Of a stretch of 20,488 nucleotides of DNA, positions 7,985 through 14,613 are shown in pieces (the first letter of the stretch is position 1; every line of letters begins with the position of its first letter). The position numbers were made by a program, and so were the translations under genes. The notes under the pieces are model-generated. The model worked only from the letters and a program-made list of their open reading frames with translations, had not been told where the DNA came from and searched no databases. The stretch covers positions 1 through 20,488 of the forward strand of contig JAEOST010000137.1 in the NCBI GenBank assembly GCA_016840245.1, given 5' to 3'. Origin of the DNA: Candidatus Thorarchaeota archaeon. GTDB lineage: Archaea; Asgardarchaeota; Thorarchaeia; Thorarchaeales; Thorarchaeaceae.

Positions 7985-8974
7985 TCATTCATCTAAGATA
8001 TGCACAACGTTCTCTCTACCTTCACGGAATCGTTTGACAAGACCACGTTCCTCTAGATTGGTCAAGATGATACTTACTTTGGACTGAGACATATCGAGCT
8101 CTACGTAAAGGTCCTTCTGAGAGCAAGAGCCACCCTTCTGCCGGAGAACATCTAGAACCTCATCCTCCTCACTGGTGATGCCTACAACCCTCACTGAGCC
8201 CAAATTTCTAACGCGTGTGATGAATCTTGGTCCTACTAAGGTAAGAATAATTCCCAGAATGATTCCAAGCAAAATGCTTGCTAGCTGCAACGTATAAACA
8301 ATATCAGATTGAGCAGGAGCAGTATTAGGAGTTCGATATTTCACTATGAAGACCTTTTCTTGGCCAACTCTGAGAACAGGTATCTCCCAGGAAAAGATGA
8401 GTGAGAATCCATCGGTGGAGTTGGTATCAGGATCAGGATAAACTGGACCCACTGAGTCTCGAGAGAGTGTGGCATGTTGTGGGAGAATGACTCTCACTGT
8501 AAGATTTCGAAGGTCATTGATAGGTCGAACATAGAAGAGGAAATCAGAATTATAGTATGTACCACGCTCTTCTAGAATAGTGTTAGACTGTAAATCAGTA
8601 GCTGCGAGTTCAAAATGGACTTGGATAGATGCGTTCACATCTAGCTCCTGTAGAAGTAAGACAGAAACAACAGTATAACGGTCGTCTTTCATCGTAACTG
8701 CAGTCGTAGATTCTCCATCGACTAGTATCTCGATTATCTCGATTTCCAGCGACTCTATGTTAAAAACGAGATTAGAGATTGGCGAAGAGCCCATATTATG
8801 TGCAAGTGCATCGATATGGACTGCAGTCGTCCCATTCTCATACATTACTGTGGTTATCTCAACGGGATCCATTACAACGTCCACAGGAGATTCAATCTGC
8901 GCCAGAGTCATAGTTGGTATAAAGAGTGGAAAGATGAATGAACTGATTATGATTAATATGAGAAATCGTTTCAC
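7985..8974 (-). CDS. Membrane-anchored winged-helix regulator
   Basis: From GTG 8974 the protein has 329 residues. It opens with a signal sequence (KRFLILIIISSFIFPLF, about 2-25), followed by an extracytoplasmic beta-rich domain (about 30-225), one transmembrane helix (about 228-250, LASILLGIILGIILTLVG), and a cytoplasmic C-terminal winged-helix domain (about 270-327) with a SQKDLYVELDMSQSKVSIIL recognition region and wing ERGLVKRFREGREN. This is the layout of archaeal membrane-tethered one-component regulators. The alternative start at 9067 is rejected: its first 31 residues are not signal-like, and it lies inside the terminator hairpin of the upstream gene. A GGAAG site precedes the GTG. 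Ligand and targets are unknown. Confidence 0.82.
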   Translation of the reverse strand: MKRFLILIIISSFIFPLFIPTMTLAQIESPVDVVMDPVEITTVMYENGTTAVHIDALAHNMGSSPISNLVFNIESLEIEIIEILVDGESTTAVTMKDDRYTVVSVLLLQELDVNASIQVHFELAATDLQSNTILEERGTYYNSDFLFYVRPINDLRNLTVRVILPQHATLSRDSVGPVYPDPDTNSTDGFSLIFSWEIPVLRVGQEKVFIVKYRTPNTAPAQSDIVYTLQLASILLGIILGIILTLVGPRFITRVRNLGSVRVVGITSEEDEVLDVLRQKGGSCSQKDLYVELDMSQSKVSIILTNLEERGLVKRFREGRENVVHILDE

Positions 8975-9047
8975 CTGATACTGCACTTCCGAACCACATT
9001 CTGTGTTTAACTTGATTGATTGATAAACAATGCTAAAATAAAGAGGG

Positions 9048-9072
9048 TGGTAGTGGAAATTATCCACTACCA
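9048..9072 (-). terminator. Hairpin terminator of the 9084-10259 gene
   Basis: Ten-base arms, TGGTAGTGGA and TCCACTACCA, pair perfectly around a five-base loop. On the minus strand the hairpin starts about 11 nt after the stop codon of the exported-protein gene and is followed by a CCCTCTTTATTTTAG pyrimidine/T-rich tract. It separates that gene from the downstream regulator gene. Confidence 0.7.
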
Positions 9073-9083
9073 GGGAGGACGAA

Positions 9084-10259
9084 CTATCTCTTGCGGATTA
9101 CCACAAGAGCTACCACGATTATTGCAACAGCTCCAATACCGGCAACAAGGTAAAGGTCTGTTGGTGTTTCAGGTGGGAGGAATGGCGCGGAATCTTCGAC
9201 AAGACCAATTGATGGGTCGTGGAGGATTGATCCATTGTCAAAGTTTGGATAAGCAAGATAAAGAGACAGTCCTTGCATTGTAGGAATGTAGGATGCTGTC
9301 ACATCTACAGCCTCACTTTCGCCTCCAGGCCATGTGATAACAGCTTTATCTACCCAGCTGAAGAAACCTTCAGTAAGATCGGACTCATAGTTGATGAGGT
9401 CTATCTGCTGAACGTTATACTCTTCACGGTTCTCAAAACGAATCTCGTTGTGTGAAATTGCGGGATCAGGATTGGTAGAGTCACAAGTCGTATTGCGTGA
9501 TTGTTCACGAATGACGTATCTATGACGGTTCTGGTTTCGATCTCTCTGAGCGACATTCTCACTAAGTCGTGTTTCAAGAGCAACGCCTGAGGTTTCTGTA
9601 CTGAATGGAAAGTTACCAATCAAAATGTCCATCTTGAGCTCCATTCCACCAGCAACTGTGTAGTTAGCCTTGACACCATGGTCATCGGTCACATTGCCCT
9701 CATAGTCATAGAGGTAGATGTGTGCAAATATCTGAATACTAACATCTTCATATTCAAATACTGAACCGGGGCCATCCATGGCGGGTTCAAAACCAGGCAT
9801 CATACCACCTGCACGAGCACCACCCTTTGTGTACTTTAACCAGACCTCTGTAGTGACTCCATCTTCTTGGATGGAACCAGTCTGTAAGACCCAATCATAG
9901 GCAGCAAGTGGAGCGAAATTCAGTGTTTCATTCTCCTGGAAGGCACTATCAGCATTCAAGTCTTCAAACTCAGCAATGCTGACATATGAGAGCATGAACT
10001 TGGCATTGGTTCCATTCTCATCGGCAGTGTACCAGAAATGAAATGATGGAAATTCGTCGTTGGCCATTATTGTAATGATATCTGTGTTTATCCACACAGT
10101 ACCAGTTGGTGCGTCATCAGGTAAGTTTGGCACCTTTCCTGGATCGTGGGGACCATGAGGACCTGGCATCATACCTTGGGCGTAGACATCTACAACCGCT
10201 GGTCCTAGCATGAAGGTTAGAAGGATAGTTCCAAGCAACAGTTTCGTTCTGTTCTTCAA
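9084..10259 (-). CDS. Exported protein with C-terminal membrane anchor
   Basis: From TTG 10259 the protein has 391 residues: a signal peptide (about 1-27, KNRTKLLLGTILLTFMLGP...VYAQ), a Pro/Gly/His/Met-rich stretch (GMMPGPHGPHDPGK), a large beta-rich extracytoplasmic domain, and a C-terminal helix (about 370-387) ending in IRKR. A second Met/Gly/Pro patch (GGMMPGFEPAMDGPG) lies near residue 157. No enzyme motif is recognised. The TTG start has AGGTG 8 nt upstream; the in-frame TTG at 10289 has no such site and lies next to the TATA element. The anchor-and-tail end resembles that of the protein at 19711. A surface or cell-envelope role is inferred. Confidence 0.78.
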   Translation of the reverse strand: MKNRTKLLLGTILLTFMLGPAVVDVYAQGMMPGPHGPHDPGKVPNLPDDAPTGTVWINTDIITIMANDEFPSFHFWYTADENGTNAKFMLSYVSIAEFEDLNADSAFQENETLNFAPLAAYDWVLQTGSIQEDGVTTEVWLKYTKGGARAGGMMPGFEPAMDGPGSVFEYEDVSIQIFAHIYLYDYEGNVTDDHGVKANYTVAGGMELKMDILIGNFPFSTETSGVALETRLSENVAQRDRNQNRHRYVIREQSRNTTCDSTNPDPAISHNEIRFENREEYNVQQIDLINYESDLTEGFFSWVDKAVITWPGGESEAVDVTASYIPTMQGLSLYLAYPNFDNGSILHDPSIGLVEDSAPFLPPETPTDLYLVAGIGAVAIIVVALVVIRKR

Positions 10260-10294
10260 AGTTATTACACCTACTATAGTCTGTTTCAAGTTAG

Positions 10295-10302
10295 TATATA
10301 AT
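10295..10302 (-). promoter_or_regulatory. TATA box of the exported-protein gene
   Basis: On the minus strand ATTATATA lies about 36 nt upstream of the chosen TTG start at 10259, implying a transcript start near 10272 and a short leader carrying the AGGTG ribosome-binding site. Confidence 0.5.
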
Positions 10303-10450
10303 GAATCTTAACGAGGATACATTATTGCAGCGGTGAAAAAGCGTTATGGTATCCGTTTTGATTCCAATAGGCATTATGAATTCTTTAAATGTTTACTACG
10401 AATTGAATGATTACTACCAATAGTAAATTGCATTCACGCCAACATTCTTC

Positions 10451-10458
10451 TTATATTG
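10451..10458 (+). promoter_or_regulatory. Possible TATA box of the zinc-ribbon gene
   Basis: The element TTATATTG lies about 50 nt upstream of TTG 10509 and would place the transcript start near 10483, just before the GGAGG site at 10493-10497. Another A/T element, ctttaaatg, is at 10383-10391 and would fit a longer leader or a start at ATG 10407. Confidence 0.35.
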
Positions 10459-10508
10459 ACAGCAGCAAATGCCTGTTCAATTCAATCAACCCGGAGGACC
10501 AATGCGAG

Positions 10509-11027
10509 TTGACGGAAAATCATAGAGATGCAGAATCAATCGAAGCCGCTATCAAGGATTTAGATCTTGACTATATGCGAGGGCTAGTATCAGAGGACGA
10601 GTATAACAGCAGGCTTGCTAAACTGAAAGGTGAGCTTGATTTAGCAGGCGGTGAAACTTCGGGCCTAGTTGCTGCACGTGCATCATTAGAAGCACCTCCT
10701 CCATCAAAGTCCATAGCCACCGATCCGGTGACAGCAGTCAAGAAGACTATACAATCTATGCGACGAATATCAATAGAGAAGATTGCTCAAGAGTCAGGAG
10801 TAGATGCAATCAACGTCTCCCGGATTCTTAACGACCTTCTCGATGGACGAGAACTCTCTGGTAGGATTGATCATGACTCCGGCGACTTCATTCTGGGTAC
10901 AGGTACTGGACCTGCACCAAAGACCATTGCAGCCTGTCCATATTGCCGAACAGTACTGGAACGTATTGCAGTGAAGGGTGAGACCATAACTTGCACTATG
11001 TGCAAAGAGTCATTCATTGTATCGTGA
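10509..11027 (+). CDS. SHOCT-like / winged-helix / zinc-ribbon protein
   Basis: From TTG 10509 this is a 172-residue soluble protein. Residues about 12-45 form a SHOCT-like helical pair (DYMRGLVSEDEYNSRLAKLKGEL). After a Pro/Ala-rich linker, residues about 74-128 look like a winged-helix domain (TIQSMRRISIEKIAQESGVD, then a helix VSRILNDLLDGRELSG). The C-terminus is a zinc ribbon with C143, C146, C162 and C165. I chose TTG because GGAGG lies 11 nt upstream and because the frame back to ATG 10407 encodes low-complexity, unlikely sequence. The composition points to a nucleic-acid or protein-interaction role, but no specific family or function is recognised. Confidence 0.75.
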   Translation: MTENHRDAESIEAAIKDLDLDYMRGLVSEDEYNSRLAKLKGELDLAGGETSGLVAARASLEAPPPSKSIATDPVTAVKKTIQSMRRISIEKIAQESGVDAINVSRILNDLLDGRELSGRIDHDSGDFILGTGTGPAPKTIAACPYCRTVLERIAVKGETITCTMCKESFIVS

Positions 11028-11079
11028 ACAATGTAATTTCTGTGAGACATAGGTGGTTTCAACTCATTCTGGCAAACAA

Positions 11080-11088
11080 TATATAAAT
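11080..11088 (+). promoter_or_regulatory. TATA box of the ICMT-like gene
   Basis: The element TATATAAAT sits 47 nt upstream of the ATG, a near-ideal archaeal TATA box. The transcript should start near 11110, leaving a leader with GGTGA at 11123-11127. Confidence 0.6.
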
Positions 11089-11134
11089 GTTAGATGCCTC
11101 TAACTTTTCACATATTGAATGTGGTGAGAAGTAA

Positions 11135-11728
11135 ATGGAGATGGAGCTCTTTCCCACACTTGTACTAGGATTGTTGAATGGTTGGATTCTGCTCTGTTTT
11201 TGGTATGCTATCCAAGGATTGTCTTTGCTGATTGTCCCAAAAGATGTGAGAGAAAGACTGTTTGAGTTTGACCGTTCCAGTTGGCCAAAGAAACATCGAA
11301 TTTTGTTTGCATCAGGTAAGATGTTTGCATTGGTCTATCTTATCATGGTTGCACTGACACCGATTAAGATCGACTCAATTGAGTTTCTTGTTGGACTAGT
11401 TGTGTACGTCATTGGTCTGCTAGGATTAGTTGTATCTATTCGTAATTTTGCAAACACACCACTAGACAAACCTGTTGCAATTGGACTATACAAGTTCTCA
11501 AGACATCCCCAGTTAGTCATGCTATTTATCTTAGGAATTGGTCTGAGTATTGCATTGAGTTCATGGGTTTTGTTGTTAATCAGGATTATTGCATTTGGAC
11601 TTGAGCATGCAGGTGTTATTGCAGAGGAGAACGAGTGCTTGAAACGGTTTGGGGACTCTTACAAGGAATACCTGGAAGAGGTTCCCCGGTATGCCGTTTT
11701 CCGAAACCTATACAATCCTAGACATTGA
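11135..11728 (+). CDS. ICMT/PEMT-family membrane methyltransferase
   Basis: This 197-residue protein has about five hydrophobic helices (near 6-33, 60-80, 84-102, 127-145 and 145-160). It carries the family signature of isoprenylcysteine carboxyl methyltransferases and phospholipid methyltransferases: a YKFSRHPQ motif with R123, H124 and P125, then EEN at 164-166, FGDSYKEY and a terminal VPRY. These residues bind S-adenosylmethionine in ICMT. The first helix pair is more variable, as in other members. Substrate cannot be told from sequence; prenylated protein, lipid and isoprenoid are possible. Archaeal members are often annotated only as methyltransferase or DUF1295-like. The gene has its own strong promoter and is not in an evident operon. 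Confidence 0.8.
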   Translation: MEMELFPTLVLGLLNGWILLCFWYAIQGLSLLIVPKDVRERLFEFDRSSWPKKHRILFASGKMFALVYLIMVALTPIKIDSIEFLVGLVVYVIGLLGLVVSIRNFANTPLDKPVAIGLYKFSRHPQLVMLFILGIGLSIALSSWVLLLIRIIAFGLEHAGVIAEENECLKRFGDSYKEYLEEVPRYAVFRNLYNPRH

Positions 11729-12097
11729 GTCCAGGATGTTGTTCGGTTCCTGCTTCTTCGAGGCGGCGTTACGACCCCGAAGAATCTGTACCGTCTTATG
11801 ACCTCTCCACAGGCGATTTAACGTCCCCGGTAAACTGACGGTGACGGTAGAAAGATTCCTTGACTTGGCTCTCGTCGAGGACGTATTCTACGGTTACTAG
11901 TCCTTCTTAGAAGCATTTACACACCCCAAGAAGAGTCTTTGCTTCGATGTTCATCTAAGAAGTGTCCAGGTTTGTCGAGGTTTCTTGTAGCTGCTGTTCA
12001 CCCTCATTTAGAGAGGGTATCAGATTTTACAGCAAAGGAAAACATTCGATTCTCAAGAGATAAATGTCCTAGTACACATTCTTGAGTGTCATAGAGT
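11729..12097. other. 369-nt gap with inverted repeats and coding-like fragments
   Basis: No intact gene is visible. Several inverted repeats occur: TTCTTCG (11754-11760) with CGAAGAA (11778-11784), TACCGTC (11789-11795) with GACGGTA (11843-11849), the 11-base palindrome CTTCTTAGAAG (11903-11913), and ACCCTC/GAGGGT (12000-12018). On the minus strand one frame, read from about 11960 to 11723, is interrupted by three TAA stops yet includes a coding-like run (GLVTVEYVLDESQVKESFYR, continuing through RHRQFTGDVKSPVERS). On the plus strand two further short runs look coding-like. A decayed gene or an untranslated structured RNA both fit; neither is proven. The 12020-12097 part should hold the promoter of the next gene, but no clear TATA box stands out. 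Confidence 0.4.
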
Positions 12098-13381
12098 GTG
12101 GAATCAATGGGAACAAATCTCTTCCAAGCATGTCTGAAGGCAGATGAAAAGGCTGCAGCTAATCTTGTCACCGAGATGATTGGTACAGCTCAACCCTCAG
12201 CAATCTGGGCCATTATGATGCATGCAGCCTCTTGGCACGAACAGACAGAATTCGACACTCCTCACTCCACAATTGCTACTCACTCAATTCGCAAGATGAT
12301 AGAGGCAGTAGGTCCCAACTCCGAAATACTTCCAGACGACCCAGATCAAGCTCCCATCAACGTCCCAGATGAACTCAAAGAACTTCTTCAACTTGCACTC
12401 ATCCAACGACTTGCCCGATATCTAGCTGCAGTGGACCACTGGCGTCCTGAACGGGGGCCAAGGTATAATATAGACTCCAGAGTGGAGTCATTGGATAACA
12501 TAGTTCATGCATACGCACAGGCTGTTAGAGAACAGAGCCACAGTGGTGCATTCAAGGAGTCAGTGATTCTTGCGGATAAGGACGAGCCAATCAGACTGAT
12601 TCGAAGAACAGCATCACTGGCTGCAGAGAATCCAGACAATTTAGGTCATGCCTTCATCATGCCAATTTCCCTGCTTCTCGAACTCCCAAACTCCAAGTTC
12701 AAGCTTCCCCATAAGGGAGCTCTCTGGCATCTCACTGAATATCTTACCAGGAAAGTACCCTCGAAGAAACCAGATGGCATGGTTGCTGAAGAGGACTTTA
12801 GAAAAATGGCGAAGCCCACTGATGTTTCCGAACATGCGAGTTTGTTTGCAACTGCTGCTGTTGAGTACGGAATGCTCGGTCATAATGGAATCTTTGCTCA
12901 TCGGATAGCTGAGGCTGCATCATTAGGGTTGGTTAGCTCTACAACAGTAGATTGGCTATTGAAACATCTTGAGAAGAACATAGGTTCTAAGACGATGACT
13001 AAGACGCAGTTGGGGATTGTGAGCCTCCTGAAGAAGCCATCTGGAATGGATTGGGATGAACATCCAAGAAAGGTGGGACTACCCCACTCAAAGAAGCTCA
13101 GAACGTGGCTCCAAGAAAATGCAGCGGAGTACTACGGAAAGATGATGGACTTGAAGTCTGCAGTCTTCGAGGAGTCAATTCCGAGCATCAAGAAGAAGGG
13201 ATGGCCACTTGTGAGAGCATCCCAATATGCCATGTCTACAATCAATGGCGCCTCTGGAGCATCTCATGTAATTATCTTCACTCAGTCAATTTGGTCACTG
13301 GTTGATATGAAATTAGTATCAGAACCAGTAGCAGCTCTGCAGGTTCATCGAATGCTCAGGCAATATCTCAAGGACAGATAA
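12098..13381 (+). CDS. Uncharacterised helical protein
   Basis: The 427-residue protein starts at GTG 12098 or, nearly as well, ATG 12107; neither has a strong ribosome-binding site. It is soluble and almost entirely helical by composition, with no signal peptide or membrane helix. The N-terminal quarter has a cluster of histidines with acidic neighbours (MMHAASWHEQTEFDTPHS, H42, H47, H56, then H62), which could be a metal or cofactor site. Later segments include a GHAFIMPISLLLELP stretch near 183-197 and an ASLFATAAVEYGMLGHNGIF stretch around 250. It faintly recalls questin-oxidase-like helical proteins, but this is not a family call. It is convergent with the methyltransferase gene 7 nt downstream. 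Confidence 0.75.
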   Translation: MESMGTNLFQACLKADEKAAANLVTEMIGTAQPSAIWAIMMHAASWHEQTEFDTPHSTIATHSIRKMIEAVGPNSEILPDDPDQAPINVPDELKELLQLALIQRLARYLAAVDHWRPERGPRYNIDSRVESLDNIVHAYAQAVREQSHSGAFKESVILADKDEPIRLIRRTASLAAENPDNLGHAFIMPISLLLELPNSKFKLPHKGALWHLTEYLTRKVPSKKPDGMVAEEDFRKMAKPTDVSEHASLFATAAVEYGMLGHNGIFAHRIAEAASLGLVSSTTVDWLLKHLEKNIGSKTMTKTQLGIVSLLKKPSGMDWDEHPRKVGLPHSKKLRTWLQENAAEYYGKMMDLKSAVFEESIPSIKKKGWPLVRASQYAMSTINGASGASHVIIFTQSIWSLVDMKLVSEPVAALQVHRMLRQYLKDR

Positions 13382-13388
13382 TTCAGAA

Positions 13389-13925
13389 TCATTTCTTACG
13401 CAGAGTGAAGAAGTTTTCATCCTGGGTTATGATAGAGAACAGTCCATTCTGTTCAATTGCCTCTATGAAGTTGACAGGGTCTACATGATCAATCAATACT
13501 GCAAACGTACCAGAGTCCTTCAAGACTCTATGTAGTTCCCTCAGTAATTCATCTTTGTTACTGACCCAAGTGAATACATCAATCAGTAAGACATAGTCCA
13601 TAGTCTCATCGGAGAGACCGGTCTCCTGACCTGATTGGATTGTACTCACATTCGCCAGACCCTCTTTCTCTGCTCGTTTCTGAACACGTTCAACTGCAAC
13701 TGGGTGGATGTCCAATGCATATACCCATCCTGTACTGCCAACAAGTCGTGCTGCAGGTATTGCATAGCTTCCTATACCACATCCAAAGTCCAATATCTTG
13801 TGGCCTTCACCAATTCCTAGTTTCAGCAGGGTCTCTTCAGGTCTTCTGAATCGTTCTCTGAACTTCAGGTATGCAGCCATTATTCGATAACTGATATTTG
13901 ATTGATGTCTGTGTACGGTACTCAT
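13389..13925 (-). CDS. Class I SAM-dependent methyltransferase
   Basis: The 178-residue protein is a small Rossmann-fold methyltransferase. Motif I is ILDFGCGIG at about 44-52, the acidic residue that binds the SAM ribose is D72 in YALDIHP, and motif IV is the VLLIDVF segment near 120, followed by ELHRVLKDSG, the usual post-motif helix and turn. The short N-terminal helix is all that precedes motif I and there is no substrate domain, so the acceptor cannot be guessed. GGATGTG lies just before the ATG, and the promoter is shared with the divergent HxlR-type gene, suggesting that this enzyme is regulated by it. Confidence 0.88.
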   Translation of the reverse strand: MSTVHRHQSNISYRIMAAYLKFRERFRRPEETLLKLGIGEGHKILDFGCGIGSYAIPAARLVGSTGWVYALDIHPVAVERVQKRAEKEGLANVSTIQSGQETGLSDETMDYVLLIDVFTWVSNKDELLRELHRVLKDSGTFAVLIDHVDPVNFIEAIEQNGLFSIITQDENFFTLRKK

Positions 13926-13955
13926 TTATATCACATCCAATAGTTCCTTTTCTAA

Positions 13956-13965
13956 AGTATTTAAG
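13956..13965. promoter_or_regulatory. Shared TATA region of the methyltransferase and HxlR genes
   Basis: The block agtatttaag reads as a TATA-like element on both strands (CTTAAATACT on minus). On minus it lies about 31-40 nt before the methyltransferase ATG. On plus it lies about 60 nt before the HxlR-gene ATG, giving a transcript start near 13988. Confidence 0.4.
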
Positions 13966-13976
13966 TTGACAAGAGG

Positions 13977-13999
13977 AAGGCAGTGAAGTCACTTTCCTT
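13977..13999. promoter_or_regulatory. Inverted repeat, candidate operator of the HxlR regulator
   Basis: Arms AAGG-c-AGTGA and TCACT-tt-CCTT are symmetrical about an AG centre, with a perfect inner 5-base arm and a matching outer 4-base arm. The site falls at the predicted transcript start of the HxlR gene and upstream of the divergent methyltransferase promoter. HxlR proteins are dimers that bind such dyads and commonly regulate themselves and a divergent neighbour. Confidence 0.45.
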
Positions 14000-14024
14000 A
14001 GGTAAAGCAATGGCGGTCTAAAAT

Positions 14025-14387
14025 ATGATGAGTTCAGGAACGGATGAGAAGAAGCCATGTCATGAGGGGTTACAGGAGTATTGTGATGAGAATTGTCTTT
14101 ACAGACGCGTCTTGTCACTCTTCAGTAAGCGGTATACATTACCAATTCTACGTATCTTGAACAGACATGGAGTTGTAAGGTTCAACAAGATAGTAGAGGA
14201 AGTGAAAGGGAGTACAAAAACAATCACAGAGAGACTGAAAGAACTAGTTGAATTCGGAGTTGTCAAGAGGGAGGCATTTGCGGAGATACCACCCCGCGTA
14301 GAGTACTCACTTACTGAGATGGGTATGGATCTGAGGCCAGTGCTTGATTTAATTAGAGAATGGGGAAAGAAATGGACAATCCGCTAA
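14025..14387 (+). CDS. HxlR-family winged-helix regulator
   Basis: The 120-residue protein is an HxlR/YodB-type transcription regulator. The core is LFSKRYTLPILRILNRHGVVRF (first helices), then a recognition helix KTITERLKELVEFGVVKRE, the wing (EIPPRVEYSLTEMG) and a final dimer helix ending WGKKWTIR. The N-terminus is unusual: where the family typically has a single redox cysteine, this protein has C12, C20 and C24 plus H13 in an acidic context (PCHEGLQEYCDENC), compatible with thiol or metal sensing. Start could be either of two adjacent ATGs; the Shine-Dalgarno is weak. Its 3' end lies 6 nt from the convergent ferredoxin gene. Confidence 0.88.
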   Translation: MMSSGTDEKKPCHEGLQEYCDENCLYRRVLSLFSKRYTLPILRILNRHGVVRFNKIVEEVKGSTKTITERLKELVEFGVVKREAFAEIPPRVEYSLTEMGMDLRPVLDLIREWGKKWTIR

Positions 14388-14393
14388 ACAAGA

Positions 14394-14612
14394 CTATTCT
14401 CTCATTGTAACTGAATCTTTGGGAATCAACGTTCGTTCTATTCTGATAGCACGGGGAGGACATTGAAACTCACAGGCAGTGCAATCGATACATTGTTTGG
14501 GATGTTCTAATTCTGCCTTTCTCGTCTTAACGTTTATTCGCCAGACTCCTCTGGGACAGACCTTCCAACAGTCCTCACAACCTGTACATGCCTCGTAGTC
14601 ATAGATTATCAT
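14394..14612 (-). CDS. HgcB-like 2x[4Fe-4S] ferredoxin
   Basis: The 72-residue ferredoxin has two full cluster motifs: C9, C12, C15, C19-Pro and C41, C44, C47, C51-Pro. The spacing and surrounding sequence (CTGCEDCWKVCPRGVW, then CIDCTACEFQCPPRAI) resemble HgcB, the electron donor to the corrinoid protein HgcA. It differs from canonical HgcB in being shorter (about 95 residues is usual) and in lacking the C-terminal cysteine pair; it ends KDSVTMRE. The ATG follows the stop of the HgcA-like gene by one base, with GGAGG 10 nt upstream inside that gene, so the two are translationally coupled. A role in reducing the corrinoid cobalt is inferred from this pairing. Confidence 0.88.
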   Translation of the reverse strand: MIIYDYEACTGCEDCWKVCPRGVWRINVKTRKAELEHPKQCIDCTACEFQCPPRAIRIERTLIPKDSVTMRE

Positions 14613-14613
14613 C

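Noticed and set aside
8975..9067. N-terminal extension of the membrane regulator to ATG 9067
   Set aside because: The extension runs through the 9048-9072 terminator hairpin and precedes an obvious signal sequence, so GTG 8974 is preferred.
10407..10508. N-terminal extension of the zinc-ribbon protein to ATG 10407
   Set aside because: The extra residues look like translated leader, a TATA-like box and GGAGG lie inside it, and TTG 10509 has correct spacing.
11729..11900. A tRNA, SRP RNA, RNase P RNA or C/D-box RNA in the gap
   Set aside because: No T-loop consensus, no conserved SRP or RNase P core motifs and no paired C and D boxes were found.
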